DNA of 64,000 bases from Porphyridium purpureum (Eukaryota > Rhodophyta > Bangiophyceae > Porphyridiales > Porphyridiaceae): the NCBI GenBank assembly GCA_008690995.1, contig VRMN01000006.1:703501-767500 (forward strand), given 5' to 3'. A program made the translations under genes and the position numbers. Each line of letters opens with the position of its first letter. Within the stretch, counting starts at the first letter, position 1. Shown here piece after piece: positions 46,139 through 55,381 of this stretch. The notes beneath the pieces are model-generated. The model saw nothing but the letters and a program-made list of their open reading frames with translations. It was not told the origin of the DNA and did no database searches.

Positions 46139-48161
46139 GGATGAGCAGTCGCGTCAGGCCACGCTTGCGCGGTTGGAAAGCGAGGCGCGTGAGCTCTACA
46201 CGCAGTACCAAGCCAAGAAGGCGCAAATTGCCGAGCTACAGAGCGAGCAGGCGCGCGAGGAACGCGAGCGCGCAAGAAGCTTTCAAGCAGCGGTGGACTG
46301 GCTAGCACCGCGTGAGTGGGATGCCGACTGTGTTCGCGTGGCGCAGAAAGTGTTCGGAATCGTCTCGTTCAGACCGTTGCAAAGGGAGGCTTTGAACGCG
46401 TTCTTGGCCGGCAACGATGTGATTGCGGTTTTGCCCACGGGGTTGGGCAAGAGCCTCATTTTCCAGCTCCCATTTGCGCTGAATGGCGGCATTGTGCTCG
46501 TTGTGTCACCGCTGATTTCGTTGATGGAAGACCAGGTGCTCTCACTCCAAGCGCGCGGGCTAAGTGCCAAGCTGCTATGCAGTGACACCGTGAAGCACGA
46601 TGTGAATCGAATATACGCCATACTCGCTGCTGATGCGGCCACACAGCCCAGGCTGCTGCTGTATGTCACACCGGAGCGACTGGCAAAGAGCAAGATGCTC
46701 ATGAACAAGCTCCAAAGGGCCTTTGCGAACGGCATTTTGAGGGCCATTGCGATTGATGAGGCACATTGCTGCTCAACATGGGGTCACGACTTTCGCCCAG
46801 ACTACACCAAAGTCGGTATTCTACGCTCGCAGTTCCCTGGCGTTCCAATTGTGGCATTGACAGCGACGGCATCGGCCAGGGTTGTGGAAGAAATCAAGCA
46901 GATGCTGCTCATCCCGAGCGCCGTGGTGTTTCGTGGGCTGTTTGACCGACCCAACCTGTTCTACTCAGTGTGTCACAAACCGAACAAGGCTGCCATTGTA
47001 TCTGAGATTGCGGCACTGATCAAACGGTTGTATGAAGGACAGAGCGGGATCATCTACTGCTTTTCTCGCAAGGAGTCTTCGCTTGTGGCTGGCGAGCTTG
47101 CTGCGCTGGGCATTAAAGCAGCGCCCTACCACGCACAGATGGATGTCGCAGCGAGAAGCAACGTTTACCGGGCATGGAAGTCTGGCAAGACGCAAGTCGT
47201 TGTCGCCACGATAGCGTTTGGGCTCGGTATTGACAAACCAGACGTGCGCTTTGTGATCCACCATACCATGAGCAAATCGCTCGAGAGTTACTACCAAGAG
47301 TCTGGACGAGCCGGACGCGACGGCAAAGAGGCCGATTGTATTGTCTTGTACAGTTTAAGCGACATTACACGCGTTTCCACCATGGTGGCCGAGAGCCCGA
47401 ATCGAAACGTAGCGATTGGACTTTTTTACGATATGATACGCTTTTGTTTGGGTATGACTCGGGGAGATGCTTCAACAAGAGTGGCATTGTGTCGCAGACG
47501 CATCCTCGGCGGTTTGTTTTCGTGGAAGGGCGGTGCGTTCACGCACGAGCGGTGCTGTGATGTGTGCAGCACGCGCAATTTGTCGGGCCGTCCTGCCATC
47601 CCGGCTGTGGACCGCACGACAGAGGCCAAGGATCTTCTCCATATGGTCCTCCAAGCTCACGAGGCGGACGAAAAGGTGACGTGCCTCTCCTTTCTCGACG
47701 CATGGAGCAGCACGGGAAAGAACGCGAGCGCACGGCGGGGCAGCGAAGTCCCGCGCTGCACACTCAACCGGTTGGAGATGGAGCTCGTTACGGGCAGCAT
47801 GCTTGTGCAGGGCGTTCTGGCCGAGTTTTTTTACTACACACCGTACTCGATCATTTCGTACCTGATTCCAGGACCCAAGCACAGTGTGCTGTCTCGACTT
47901 GAAGACCACGCAGAGCGCTGCGGATCTGCTGAGCGGCCGTGTCGCATTGTCATCTTTCCCAGCCTGCTGCGGGGCCTACACGAACACGCGCAGGCTTCCA
48001 GCCGTGCATCACCTCACGTTGTGCCTATTGTCGACATCGATGCAGCTGCGGACTTTATCATCGACGCGGACGCAAAACAAGACGTCATCATCGACGCAGA
48101 CGCAGACGCAGACTCTGACAGTGACCAACTTGCAAGACCTTCGAAGCGAGCACATCTCTGA
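46137..48161 (+). CDS. RecQ-family DNA helicase, RECQ1-like
   Basis: A 674-aa 3'-5' DNA helicase for repair and recombination. An N-terminal coiled coil (about 1-50, ARLESEARELYTQYQAKKAQI) precedes the helicase core, as in human RECQL. Walker A LPTGLGKSLIF near 100, SPLISLMEDQ, DEAHCCSTWGHDFRPDY near 206, TATAS, IIYCFSRKE, HAQMD, ATIAFGLGIDKPDVRFVIHH and QESGRAGRDG. A cysteine-containing zinc region follows (CCDVC). No HRDC domain is visible. The tail is Asp/Ala-rich (DADADSDSD) and ends in a basic PSKRAHL that may be a nuclear signal. Start codon overlaps that of the divergent hydrolase. Confidence 0.92.
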   Translation: MDEQSRQATLARLESEARELYTQYQAKKAQIAELQSEQAREERERARSFQAAVDWLAPREWDADCVRVAQKVFGIVSFRPLQREALNAFLAGNDVIAVLPTGLGKSLIFQLPFALNGGIVLVVSPLISLMEDQVLSLQARGLSAKLLCSDTVKHDVNRIYAILAADAATQPRLLLYVTPERLAKSKMLMNKLQRAFANGILRAIAIDEAHCCSTWGHDFRPDYTKVGILRSQFPGVPIVALTATASARVVEEIKQMLLIPSAVVFRGLFDRPNLFYSVCHKPNKAAIVSEIAALIKRLYEGQSGIIYCFSRKESSLVAGELAALGIKAAPYHAQMDVAARSNVYRAWKSGKTQVVVATIAFGLGIDKPDVRFVIHHTMSKSLESYYQESGRAGRDGKEADCIVLYSLSDITRVSTMVAESPNRNVAIGLFYDMIRFCLGMTRGDASTRVALCRRRILGGLFSWKGGAFTHERCCDVCSTRNLSGRPAIPAVDRTTEAKDLLHMVLQAHEADEKVTCLSFLDAWSSTGKNASARRGSEVPRCTLNRLEMELVTGSMLVQGVLAEFFYYTPYSIISYLIPGPKHSVLSRLEDHAERCGSAERPCRIVIFPSLLRGLHEHAQASSRASPHVVPIVDIDAAADFIIDADAKQDVIIDADADADSDSDQLARPSKRAHL

Positions 48162-48462
48162 CTCGCCTACCTCGAAACATGCCGAACGCCCCTTCTCGAA
48201 TCAAATTACTCCACAAATTCCAGGGAGGTTCTTCGTCACACAAATTACAAGCGGCATTACATCCACGCGCACGTTAAACATCTATTATTTAACGAGATTC
48301 TTTCACCTTCTGTGGGACTTAATTAATTTCATGTTTCATGTTCCAAACCGAAGCTGCAAGAAAGGAGGAAGAAGGAAGAGGAGAGATTGTTGGGCACGGG
48401 GGAGAGAAGACGGGGGGAGGAGGAGAGAGAGCGCGAGAGCGAGCGAGCGCGGCTGGAGGAGG
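48162..48462. other. Intergenic region before auxilin gene
   Basis: About 300 bp: AT-rich at 48195-48335, then a GA/GGA-rich tract (48357-48440) just before the ATG, like the purine tracts ahead of other genes here. Confidence 0.5.
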
Positions 48463-51162
48463 ATGGGGGATTGGGGCAGCGCGTTCAAGAACTTGACGTC
48501 TGACGCGAAGCGCGCGGCGCAGTCGATGTTCAAGGATGGAGCGGGAGGGGAGCGGGTGAATCGGGAGTATGAAGTGCCGCTGGGCTCTAGCGTGCCGAAT
48601 GAGTATGGTGGAGGCGTTTCTGGGAGTATGGGGAGCATGGGGAGTATGGGGATGCGCAGTGGGCCGTTGCCGGAGCAGCTGATGTCAGTCGCGGCAGAGT
48701 TCGATCGCCTCGCGGACACGTTTTTGTCGCAGGCCGTCGCTATCAAGAATACACATGTTGACGCGATAGCGGTGATGGATGGCATGGGCAAGCAGTTTGC
48801 GGCAGCGCACGCGATGGCTCAGAACCTGCAGATTGCCGCAACGCAAGGATTTGCGGGTGTTACGACGAGAAACGTGCCGCTGGAGGAGTCGGACGCCGAC
48901 CTCGTGACAGACGCGCTTGTCCAGGCACAGCTCGCCATTCTCGAGGAGCCGCTGCGAAAGGCCGAGCGTCGGTTCCAAGTGAACGTCATCTCGATCTTGG
49001 ACCAAGAGATGGGCCGCGCGCGAGAGCCCATGCAGCTTCTGGACAAGCGCAAACTTGCTCTGGCAGACTACGCAAAGTACCGGCGCCGCATCGACGAAGG
49101 CAGCACCTCAGCGGAGAATTTGACCAAGCTGCAGGCAAAGGAGGCTGAACTAGTGCAGTACACAAGAAAGGCCATGTCTATATTACGCGCGGCCGTGCCA
49201 ATTCGGTACACCATGATCTGCAAATGCATGTCAGAGCTGATTGAGCTGCAAAACTTCATGGCTACAGAGGCAGCACGGATACTGCGGGACCTGTGCGACA
49301 CTATTGGATCCGAGCGGCTCGCGGCCATGGACGCTGCAGATAACTCGTCGAAACGGCCTGGCACAACTGGCGGCTCGGATTCTGCGGGCCAGGGCGCTGC
49401 CCCGCGAGCCGCGTCGCCCGCCTCCTTTGACATTTTTGAAGGCCCTGGCGTGTCAAGGACAACGCCTGCGCGAGCGGCTTCGCCCGGAGACCCCTTCTTT
49501 GATGAAATTCCGGCCGACCAGAACGCAACGTTTTCCGCGTCGCCGTTTCCGGATGACAACGACGCAGGCTTCACAGACAACTTTGAGGAGGCGGTCCCAT
49601 TAGGAGGGATGAAGCAGTCTGCCGCATCCACGCGCGTGAATGGCACGGCTTCGACGAGGATGGCGGGCGGCGCAAGTGCCGGTGGTCCATCTTTACAAAC
49701 GCGCGCGACTGCCCCCGCGGGAAGCTTTTTGGATGAGCTGGATTCTTTCACATCTGGGAACCTCGACTCCTTCACAGGTGCCGCACGTAAACCATCTGCA
49801 GGCGCGTCGCTTCGAAGCAACGTTTTTGGCGGCCCGGATGTCACGTCCAGCAAGCCCTCCAATGGTGCGAATTTGCCCACTGGTTCGTCAAAGCAAGGCA
49901 CAACCTCCGCGGCGCCGAGCGGCGGTAAGCCATCGTATACAGAGGGTGATCTGCTGAACGCATTTAAAGACAGCCTTCAGAAGGACTCAAAAGCAGCTTC
50001 GACGGCTTCGCGCTCGACGGCCAAAAAGCAATCTTCCATGGCCGCGACTGGGCTTGAGGATTTGATGGGAGGCGCGTACGGCGACACAACGCCAAAGTCC
50101 GCAGCGGCTGCACCATCGGTGGCCAAATCGTCTTCGTCAAAGGTAGAAGAGGGCGATCTGCTCGGCGCGTTTATGGATACCAGCAGCTCGTCATCCAAAC
50201 CGAAAAAGAGCACCACAGCCAAGGCCGCAGCGTCGACATACGTTCCACCTCCATCGAGCAGCAGCAAGTTTTATTCCGCCACCAATCTAGGCAAAGAGTC
50301 TTCTGCCAAAAGTGAAGCGGATTCAGTCCCGGCTGCAAAGCGGTCGGCTTCTGCAAAGGTACCCGGGTCGGCTGCTGACAACATCTCTGGAGTGGATCGA
50401 GAAAAGGCGTTTAAGAAGGACGCCGATGACATCAAGGCGCGTGCAAAGGCCAAGCTTGAAGAAGTGCAGGAACGGGAAAAGGAGGAGCAGAAGCTCAAAG
50501 ACAAGAAGGACGACGCGCGCGATCATGCCGAGCGGCGTATCGACATGTGGACGGGCAATGGTTCGCGCCGCGGGAACCTTCGCGCTCTTCTCGCTTCTCT
50601 CGACACCGTGCTCCCTCCGCAGTGTACATGGACCGCCGTCGCGCTGGACAAGTTACAGGGCCCCAAGGTAAAGGCATTCTACTTGCGCGCCGTCGTGCAG
50701 GTGCACCCAGACAAGACCGCCTCGAAGGGGCTCACGCCAGAGCAGATGGTGCTGACCGAGTTGATTCTCGACGAGCTGAAGAATGCGTGGGAAGTACATG
50801 AGGCCAAAATGGAAGGAAAGGAACCGCCAGCTGGCTCGGTGGGGCCGAAGAATGGAGGCGGTATGGGAGCGGGCATGGGTGGCATGAATGGCATGGGCGG
50901 TATGGGCGGTATGGGTGGCATGAATGGCATGGGCGGCATGGGTGGCATGGGCGGAATGAACATGGGTGGCATGGGCGGCATGGGTGGCATGGGTGGCATG
51001 GGTATGGGCGGCATGGGCGGCATGAACATGGGTGGTATGGGCGGCATGCCAGGCATGGGTGGAATGCCTGCGGCGGGAATGTACGGTAATAATATGGGAG
51101 GTGGTGCGTATGGCCAACCCTTTGGCCAGCGCCAATATGGTCAGGGCAGTATGCGTCGCTGA
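48463..51162 (+). CDS. Auxilin-like J-domain protein with BAR-like N-terminus
   Basis: An 899-aa protein probably acting in clathrin uncoating with Hsc70. Residues about 65-290 are a long helical region (AAEFDRLADTFLSQAVAIKN... to ILRDLCDTIGSE) with the look of a BAR domain. Residues 290-640 are disordered and carry trafficking-type short motifs: DIFEGPG, GDPFFDE (DPF adaptin-binding type), and two copies of EGDLL(N/G)AF(K/M)D. A coiled coil precedes the C-terminal auxilin-type J domain, with HPDK near 747 (RAVVQVHPDKTAS) inside WTAVALDKLQG...ELKNAWEVHEAKMEG. The last 100 residues are a GGM-repeat tail. ATG 48463 is the probable start; the frame is open back into the RecQ gene but without matching sequence. 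Confidence 0.83.
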   Translation: MGDWGSAFKNLTSDAKRAAQSMFKDGAGGERVNREYEVPLGSSVPNEYGGGVSGSMGSMGSMGMRSGPLPEQLMSVAAEFDRLADTFLSQAVAIKNTHVDAIAVMDGMGKQFAAAHAMAQNLQIAATQGFAGVTTRNVPLEESDADLVTDALVQAQLAILEEPLRKAERRFQVNVISILDQEMGRAREPMQLLDKRKLALADYAKYRRRIDEGSTSAENLTKLQAKEAELVQYTRKAMSILRAAVPIRYTMICKCMSELIELQNFMATEAARILRDLCDTIGSERLAAMDAADNSSKRPGTTGGSDSAGQGAAPRAASPASFDIFEGPGVSRTTPARAASPGDPFFDEIPADQNATFSASPFPDDNDAGFTDNFEEAVPLGGMKQSAASTRVNGTASTRMAGGASAGGPSLQTRATAPAGSFLDELDSFTSGNLDSFTGAARKPSAGASLRSNVFGGPDVTSSKPSNGANLPTGSSKQGTTSAAPSGGKPSYTEGDLLNAFKDSLQKDSKAASTASRSTAKKQSSMAATGLEDLMGGAYGDTTPKSAAAAPSVAKSSSSKVEEGDLLGAFMDTSSSSSKPKKSTTAKAAASTYVPPPSSSSKFYSATNLGKESSAKSEADSVPAAKRSASAKVPGSAADNISGVDREKAFKKDADDIKARAKAKLEEVQEREKEEQKLKDKKDDARDHAERRIDMWTGNGSRRGNLRALLASLDTVLPPQCTWTAVALDKLQGPKVKAFYLRAVVQVHPDKTASKGLTPEQMVLTELILDELKNAWEVHEAKMEGKEPPAGSVGPKNGGGMGAGMGGMNGMGGMGGMGGMNGMGGMGGMGGMNMGGMGGMGGMGGMGMGGMGGMNMGGMGGMPGMGGMPAAGMYGNNMGGGAYGQPFGQRQYGQGSMRR
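50861..51065 (+). repeat. GGM-repeat coding tail
   Basis: About 205 bp of degenerate GGCATGGGT-type repeats encoding Gly-Gly-Met and Gly-Met-Asn units at the C-terminus of the auxilin-like protein. Third-position changes show it is kept at the protein level. Confidence 0.9.
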
Positions 51163-51229
51163 AAGGAAAGAAAATTGCGCATTTTGTAGCAATTCTTTCT
51201 TTATAATCAACTCTTCTGTAGCGACACGA

Positions 51230-51772
51230 TCAAGTCGACTTGAGATTATTCGATATCCACGAAAGACCCTCCTCTAGACCCGTGCCTTTCAAGGCCGAGG
51301 TTCCAATTATTGTCCACGTCCGATCCTGCAACCGATTGACGCCCATGGCCTCCGCAACATCTGCCACCTCCATAGCCTCTGGCGCGTCCTGCTTGTTCGC
51401 GAAGATGCAGACGATCGCGTCTTCCAGCTCCTCCTCCTCAAGCAAAGACGCCAGTTCTGACTGCGCAATCGACATGCGGTCGCGATCCGTGCTGTCCACG
51501 ACGAAGATCACCGCTTCCTGGCGCTGGTAGTACGACCTCCAGTATGGGCGAATGCTAGCCTGTCCGCCTAGATCCCACACTTGCATGCTAATGTTGTTGA
51601 ACTCGAGCGTTTCCACGTTGAACCCAATGGTGGGCACGGTTTTGATGTGCGCGCCGTCTTTCAGCCGATAAAGGATCGACGTCTTTCCCGCATTGTCCAG
51701 GCCGAGCATCAGGATCCGAACTTCTCTGCTCCCGAACAGCGACGCCAGCAGGCTCGAGAACACGCCCCCCAT
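51230..51772 (-). CDS. ARL1: ARL1-type Arf-like GTPase
   Basis: A 180-aa Arf-family GTPase, best fit ARL1, which recruits GRIP-domain golgins to the trans-Golgi. Starts [14 protein letters not shown], with Gly2 for myristoylation and an amphipathic helix. P-loop GLDNAGKTS, switch [14 protein letters not shown], switch [19 protein letters not shown] (the SIRPYWR form is ARL1-like), NKQD and the late [12 protein letters not shown]. Only MDS would precede this Met from an in-frame non-ATG codon upstream, so this ATG is right. Confidence 0.93.
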   Translation of the reverse strand: MGGVFSSLLASLFGSREVRILMLGLDNAGKTSILYRLKDGAHIKTVPTIGFNVETLEFNNISMQVWDLGGQASIRPYWRSYYQRQEAVIFVVDSTDRDRMSIAQSELASLLEEEELEDAIVCIFANKQDAPEAMEVADVAEAMGVNRLQDRTWTIIGTSALKGTGLEEGLSWISNNLKST

Positions 51773-52411
51773 ACTGTCCAACGGGCGCTACCCCTCGCTC
51801 CTCAACCAACACGCACGCTCCCTTTCGGCCGCCGCACCCCAAGCCCCACGAACTCCGCCGCCCACGCCCCGACGATCCGCCAACGCAGACCGCGCGTGCA
51901 ACAGTCGCGACGTGTCACGCGCGTTTCGCCGAGTCCTCGTGCTGCTGAGCCGCCCGGCTCGCGCGAAGGCTTCCAAGAGACACGATTCCCGCGGCAAGCT
52001 CTTACCCCCCCTTTTTGCGGACGCGTCTCCGCCTCGCGCGCCGCCGCTGCTGTTGCCGCCACCGCCGCAGTCACGTCCCCCCCCGCTGCTCGCTGCGCAA
52101 CCACCCCGCAACGATGCCCACACGCACACGAACGCTTCAAGACTCGTCCCAACCCTAACGACCTCACAAACCCTAATTGGGAAGCAGTTCGCATGACTCT
52201 TGTTTATTGAGAAGCTGGACAACAAGGAGCGTCTATAGCCTCCTCGCTCCCTTGCGATATAAGGCCTGCGCGCCGCGCGGAATCGCCACGCGCTAGCGCT
52301 GGTGTTCTCTTCGCGCTCGCTTTCTTCCGGCCTTCCTCTTTCTCTTGTGTTACTCGGATTTCAAATGTCCCTCTTATTTTCATTTCTCACTCTCACGCAC
52401 GAATACATCGA
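51773..52411. other. Intergenic region upstream of ARL1, with teloboxes
   Basis: 639 bp, GC-rich near ARL1. No supported gene. Two teloboxes are listed separately; T-rich 3' flank of the MsrB-fold gene lies at the far end. Confidence 0.5.
52151..52176 (-). promoter_or_regulatory. Pair of AACCCTAA teloboxes
   Basis: AACCCTAA at 52151-52158 and AAACCCTAA at 52168-52176, about 390 bp upstream of the ARL1 ATG. In plants teloboxes mark promoters of translation and growth genes; a similar role here is inference. Confidence 0.4.
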
Positions 52412-53431
52412 TCAGCCCTTCTTCCCTTGCTGCATCTTGGCCCGCGGAGACAACAGGCTCGACTCTGGGACAGCGGCACGGTTCGATGAGACGAGCTTGT
52501 TCAGGCCTTGGTGCTCTCCGTCCTGCAAGCGCGCGCTGGCCCGCTTCGAAAAGGTGCTCTCTTGCACCGGCGTCGACGCCTTGCCTGGTGACTTTACGGG
52601 CGACGTCACCCTTGGCGCGCCTCCACTGCTGCTGCTTTTGGCCTTGGATGCAGGGGGCGATGCAATTCTGCCGCTTAGCCTGCCGCTGAGTCGCCCGCTT
52701 CCGGGTGCCTTGGGGCTCAACACACCACCGCCAACAAAACGTCCGCTTTCCCGCTTCGCCAGCGTGCCGCTTGTTTTCTTTGCGAGGATGACCTCCTCGC
52801 GCTCCGAGTTGACCGGCACGAGCTTCAGTGAGTGGGCCGTGCACGTGGTGATCTTGGACACGGTGCCATCGTCTGCCCAGCCCATCGCGCGCGTGCGCCC
52901 AATGAAGCCGTCGCATTTCTGGCAGAAGATCAGCAGCTCGGCCGCGTCGTTGCCGCTGTACTTTTTTTCCACCGAGCCGTGGATGGCGCCCTCGGGGAAC
53001 ACCGGGAAGCCGTGCTCCTTGGTGAGCACCTCGTCCAGGTCCGACACCTTGAAGAGTTCCTGGCCGCACCCCTTGCAGCAGAAAATGCCGTGCGTGACTC
53101 GCTTATTGAGAAGCTGGAACTCGTGGTCGAACGGGCGGCCCATCTTGTAGTTCCTGAGGCAGTCAAAGCTCTTTTCGTCGAGAATGGTAGCCCACGTGCC
53201 CTTTGTGGCCCACACCTTACTGGGGTCCAAGTCCGCCGGGCGGACCAAATGCTTCAACGCCTTTTCATCCGCGTGGCCCGCCTTCAAGCTGTGAAACTCG
53301 GACGGCGCCGGCTTGAGCACGGGGCCCTTCTTTTCCTCGATGTCCGGCACGGGCTCGTCCAGCAGCAGCGCGCCCAGCTCGCGCATCGACCCGCCCAGCC
53401 CCTTGGTCGTCTGCTTTGCCAGGCTCGACAT
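52412..53431 (-). CDS. MsrB-fold (beta-tent) zinc protein with disordered C-terminus
   Basis: A 339-aa protein. Residues about 85-205 resemble the methionine sulfoxide reductase B fold: CCKGCGQELF near 114 and CQKCDGFIG near 170 supply two zinc CxxC pairs, then GWADDGTVS and TTCTAHSLKLVP. In MsrB the last block is RYCINS.SL.F, and its Cys is catalytic; the Cys here aligns, but the usual Arg/Asn context is changed. It may be a reductase or a binding protein of the related Yippee/cereblon/Mis18 group. The C-terminal 120 residues are basic, Ser/Pro-rich and disordered (SPKAPGSGRLSGRLSGR). The ATG at 53431 is the first in frame. Confidence 0.6.
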   Translation of the reverse strand: MSSLAKQTTKGLGGSMRELGALLLDEPVPDIEEKKGPVLKPAPSEFHSLKAGHADEKALKHLVRPADLDPSKVWATKGTWATILDEKSFDCLRNYKMGRPFDHEFQLLNKRVTHGIFCCKGCGQELFKVSDLDEVLTKEHGFPVFPEGAIHGSVEKKYSGNDAAELLIFCQKCDGFIGRTRAMGWADDGTVSKITTCTAHSLKLVPVNSEREEVILAKKTSGTLAKRESGRFVGGGVLSPKAPGSGRLSGRLSGRIASPPASKAKSSSSGGAPRVTSPVKSPGKASTPVQESTFSKRASARLQDGEHQGLNKLVSSNRAAVPESSLLSPRAKMQQGKKG

Positions 53432-53620
53432 CGCTCCTTCCCCACTCACCCTACGCGTCCACCCTTCCACCCTCTTCCCACTCCTCTCTCTCTCTCTCTC
53501 TTTTCACCTCTCCCTCTCTTCCCTTCCTCTCCAAAAATCCCCCCCTTCCGAATACCGAAAAAGCAGACACCCCATTTTTTTTCTTCCCCTTTTCCAATTC
53601 CTATTCCCTTCCTTCCGCAA

Positions 53621-53628
53621 ACTGTACC
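53621..53628 (-). promoter_or_regulatory. GGTACAGT motif, minus strand
   Basis: ACTGTACC on the plus strand, 190 bp upstream of the MsrB-fold gene and reading toward it. Confidence 0.45.
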
Positions 53629-53745
53629 TCCGACCTTATTAATAAAACAGTCTCGATTTACTAGCATCACAGATGTGGGTACTGTGTCTGTGAAGTTATT
53701 TTGGGGCCTGAGGGGTTAAGGGCCTCGTGCAGCAGGGGACGGGGG

Positions 53746-53961
53746 ATGATGAACTGTCTGCGCTTTGGTGCTGGTTGGTTTGTTTGTTCTTGTGTGTCTT
53801 GCTTTTTGTTTTTTGATGGATCCGATGCGGCGCTTCATGGCAAGACGCTGCCGACTGATCAGACGCTTCGCGCAGTGTCCGTCACAAAAACCTATGAAAA
53901 ACACATCAAACCGTATGCAGCCCATATGGAGTCCAGTTCCGCGGACACGCTGGTACAGTAA
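53746..53961 (+). CDS. Short signal-peptide ORF ending inside the transposon repeat
   Basis: A 71-aa frame starting MMNCLRFGAGWFVCSCVSCFLFF, which looks like a signal peptide, followed by about 45 polar residues ending SADTLVQ. Its TAA stop is formed by the first bases of the transposon's left inverted repeat (CAGTAA). It may be the 5' part of a gene cut by the insertion. Without the element the frame would stay open across the single TA for about 25 more codons into simple repeat, so no clear missing half is visible. Confidence 0.35.
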   Translation: MMNCLRFGAGWFVCSCVSCFLFFDGSDAALHGKTLPTDQTLRAVSVTKTYEKHIKPYAAHMESSSADTLVQ

Positions 53962-53987
53962 GTGACAATCAATTAAAAACACCCGCT
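53956..53987 (+). repeat. Left terminal inverted repeat of the transposon
   Basis: 32 bp ending ACACCCGCT; matches the right end with one mismatch (fourth base T versus C). Confidence 0.92.
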
Positions 53988-55313
53988 GTTTTGCATATTT
54001 TCTATGAAAATAGGTAATTTTAGAATAAAATTGAAGAAGGTCGACCTTTCGGTGACCGTGCGAGCGTCCAAACGATTAAAAACAGTGCAGTCAAACACAC
54101 ATTCCAGGGGTCATAGAGCATGGACAGGAGCGCTCGGCGCGATTTCATCAGGAGCACAGCAACGTTTTTCAGTGGACAAGAGCCCAGCATGATTGGTGGC
54201 GTGGTTACGGAGGAATGCATGATGCGGGTGATCACGAATTGACTATCGAGATTTTGCTCCGTTCCATTAGTACAAAGGTATTTGAATAGCCTCAAAACGG
54301 AAAGCAAATGGAGACCCGATCAGAATGACGCAAGAATAACATCCAAACCGCACCCAAAGCTTGAAAATGTCCCAAAGCAAGGCCTTCTTTTGCAGCGTTT
54401 TTGGTTCGCACAGAACTGTAATCAGCATGTGCCGAGCCAATTTCAGCGCAACGCACCAGACTTGGAACCAGAAATAAGCGCACGTGCGAGACGAAGACGA
54501 CCATACCAGCTTTGGAGAACTGTCATGGACACACACAAAATGAATGAGTTGTTTTTACTGCTGAAAACAGAGAAAAACTTGCAAGTGTTATTTACGGACC
54601 TAAAAGGCTCGAATTGGAGGGTTCTGATGGTGTCCTCTTCTCTTAGGGAGGGTCAGAGCTTATCCCAGTCAACCATTTCATCTGTACGTTCGGTGCACAC
54701 AGCTTGATAACTTGGGAGTGCCAACCGCACCCGAAAATTTAGACTTCTCCTTCGCATGCGACCATCGTATCCCTATTGAGAGGAGCGCAAGAAGCGTGAA
54801 CATGTTGGACAGATTTCGGGTGAATATGAGAGCCGTAAAAAAGCTCAGTTGCTTCATGTTTATGTTGCTCTATGTAGCTTGCCTCAAGGCAGAGCAAACC
54901 TGATACCGATTGAAAAGCAAATATGTGGAAGCTAGAGATAGTCCTGCGCTCCCGCGAGACTTGGATTCAATTGACCATGTTCGGAGACATGTAATAGGCC
55001 ACGTTTACGGTGAATTCCAGCAGTTTTATAGCGTGAAAGAGCTGCGAACGGCAGATTAGGACGCCCTGGCGAAAATGGAGGGCTCCTGCGTCACAGGCTC
55101 GCGTGACAGTGTGTCAAAGGGACTCGTTGGAAAGGTCTTGGGCCAAGGAAGGACGTGGCGCTTTCAGAACTCGCTTTTACTCTTCACTGCTGCGGTAAAC
55201 TCTCTGAACTTGCTCTGTTTTTAATCGTTTGTCACTTTCCCTTCGCGCGTAAAATCTCTACTTCAACGAGTTTGTACTAAATTTACCATGTTTTGTTATA
55301 AAAGGTAACGACT

Positions 55314-55345
55314 AGCGGGTGTTTTTAATTGATTGTCACTTGCTG
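55314..55345 (-). repeat. Right terminal inverted repeat of the transposon
   Basis: 32 bp, inverted copy of 53956-53987, followed by TA. Confidence 0.92.
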
Positions 55346-55381
55346 TACACAAATCGCTTATCACCTTATCACTTAAACTCC

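Larger units (their letters stand above)
53956..55345. mobile_element. Tc1/mariner-type DNA transposon, non-autonomous or decayed
   Basis: A 1390-bp element bounded by 32-bp inverted repeats that differ at one base. The ends start CAGTAAGTGACAATC (left) and CAGCAAGTGACAATC (right, minus strand). TA flanks both sides (53954-53955 and 55346-55347), the target duplication of the Tc1/mariner superfamily, whose ends commonly begin CAG. The interior is more AT-rich than the surrounding genes and holds no long open frame. Short frames on the minus strand at 54020-54540 could be transposase remains, but I see no secure DDE/D motif. The matching ends and intact TA pair suggest a fairly recent insertion of a non-autonomous copy. 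Confidence 0.85.

Noticed and set aside
53953-53959. GTACAGT at the transposon's left end as another promoter motif
   Set aside because: It is created by the TA target duplication plus the CAGT end of the element, so it is probably coincidental.
53956-55345. Retroelement or virus-derived element
   Set aside because: Inverted rather than direct terminal repeats, TA duplication and small size fit a DNA transposon; no reverse transcriptase, integrase or capsid-like sequence seen here or elsewhere in the window.
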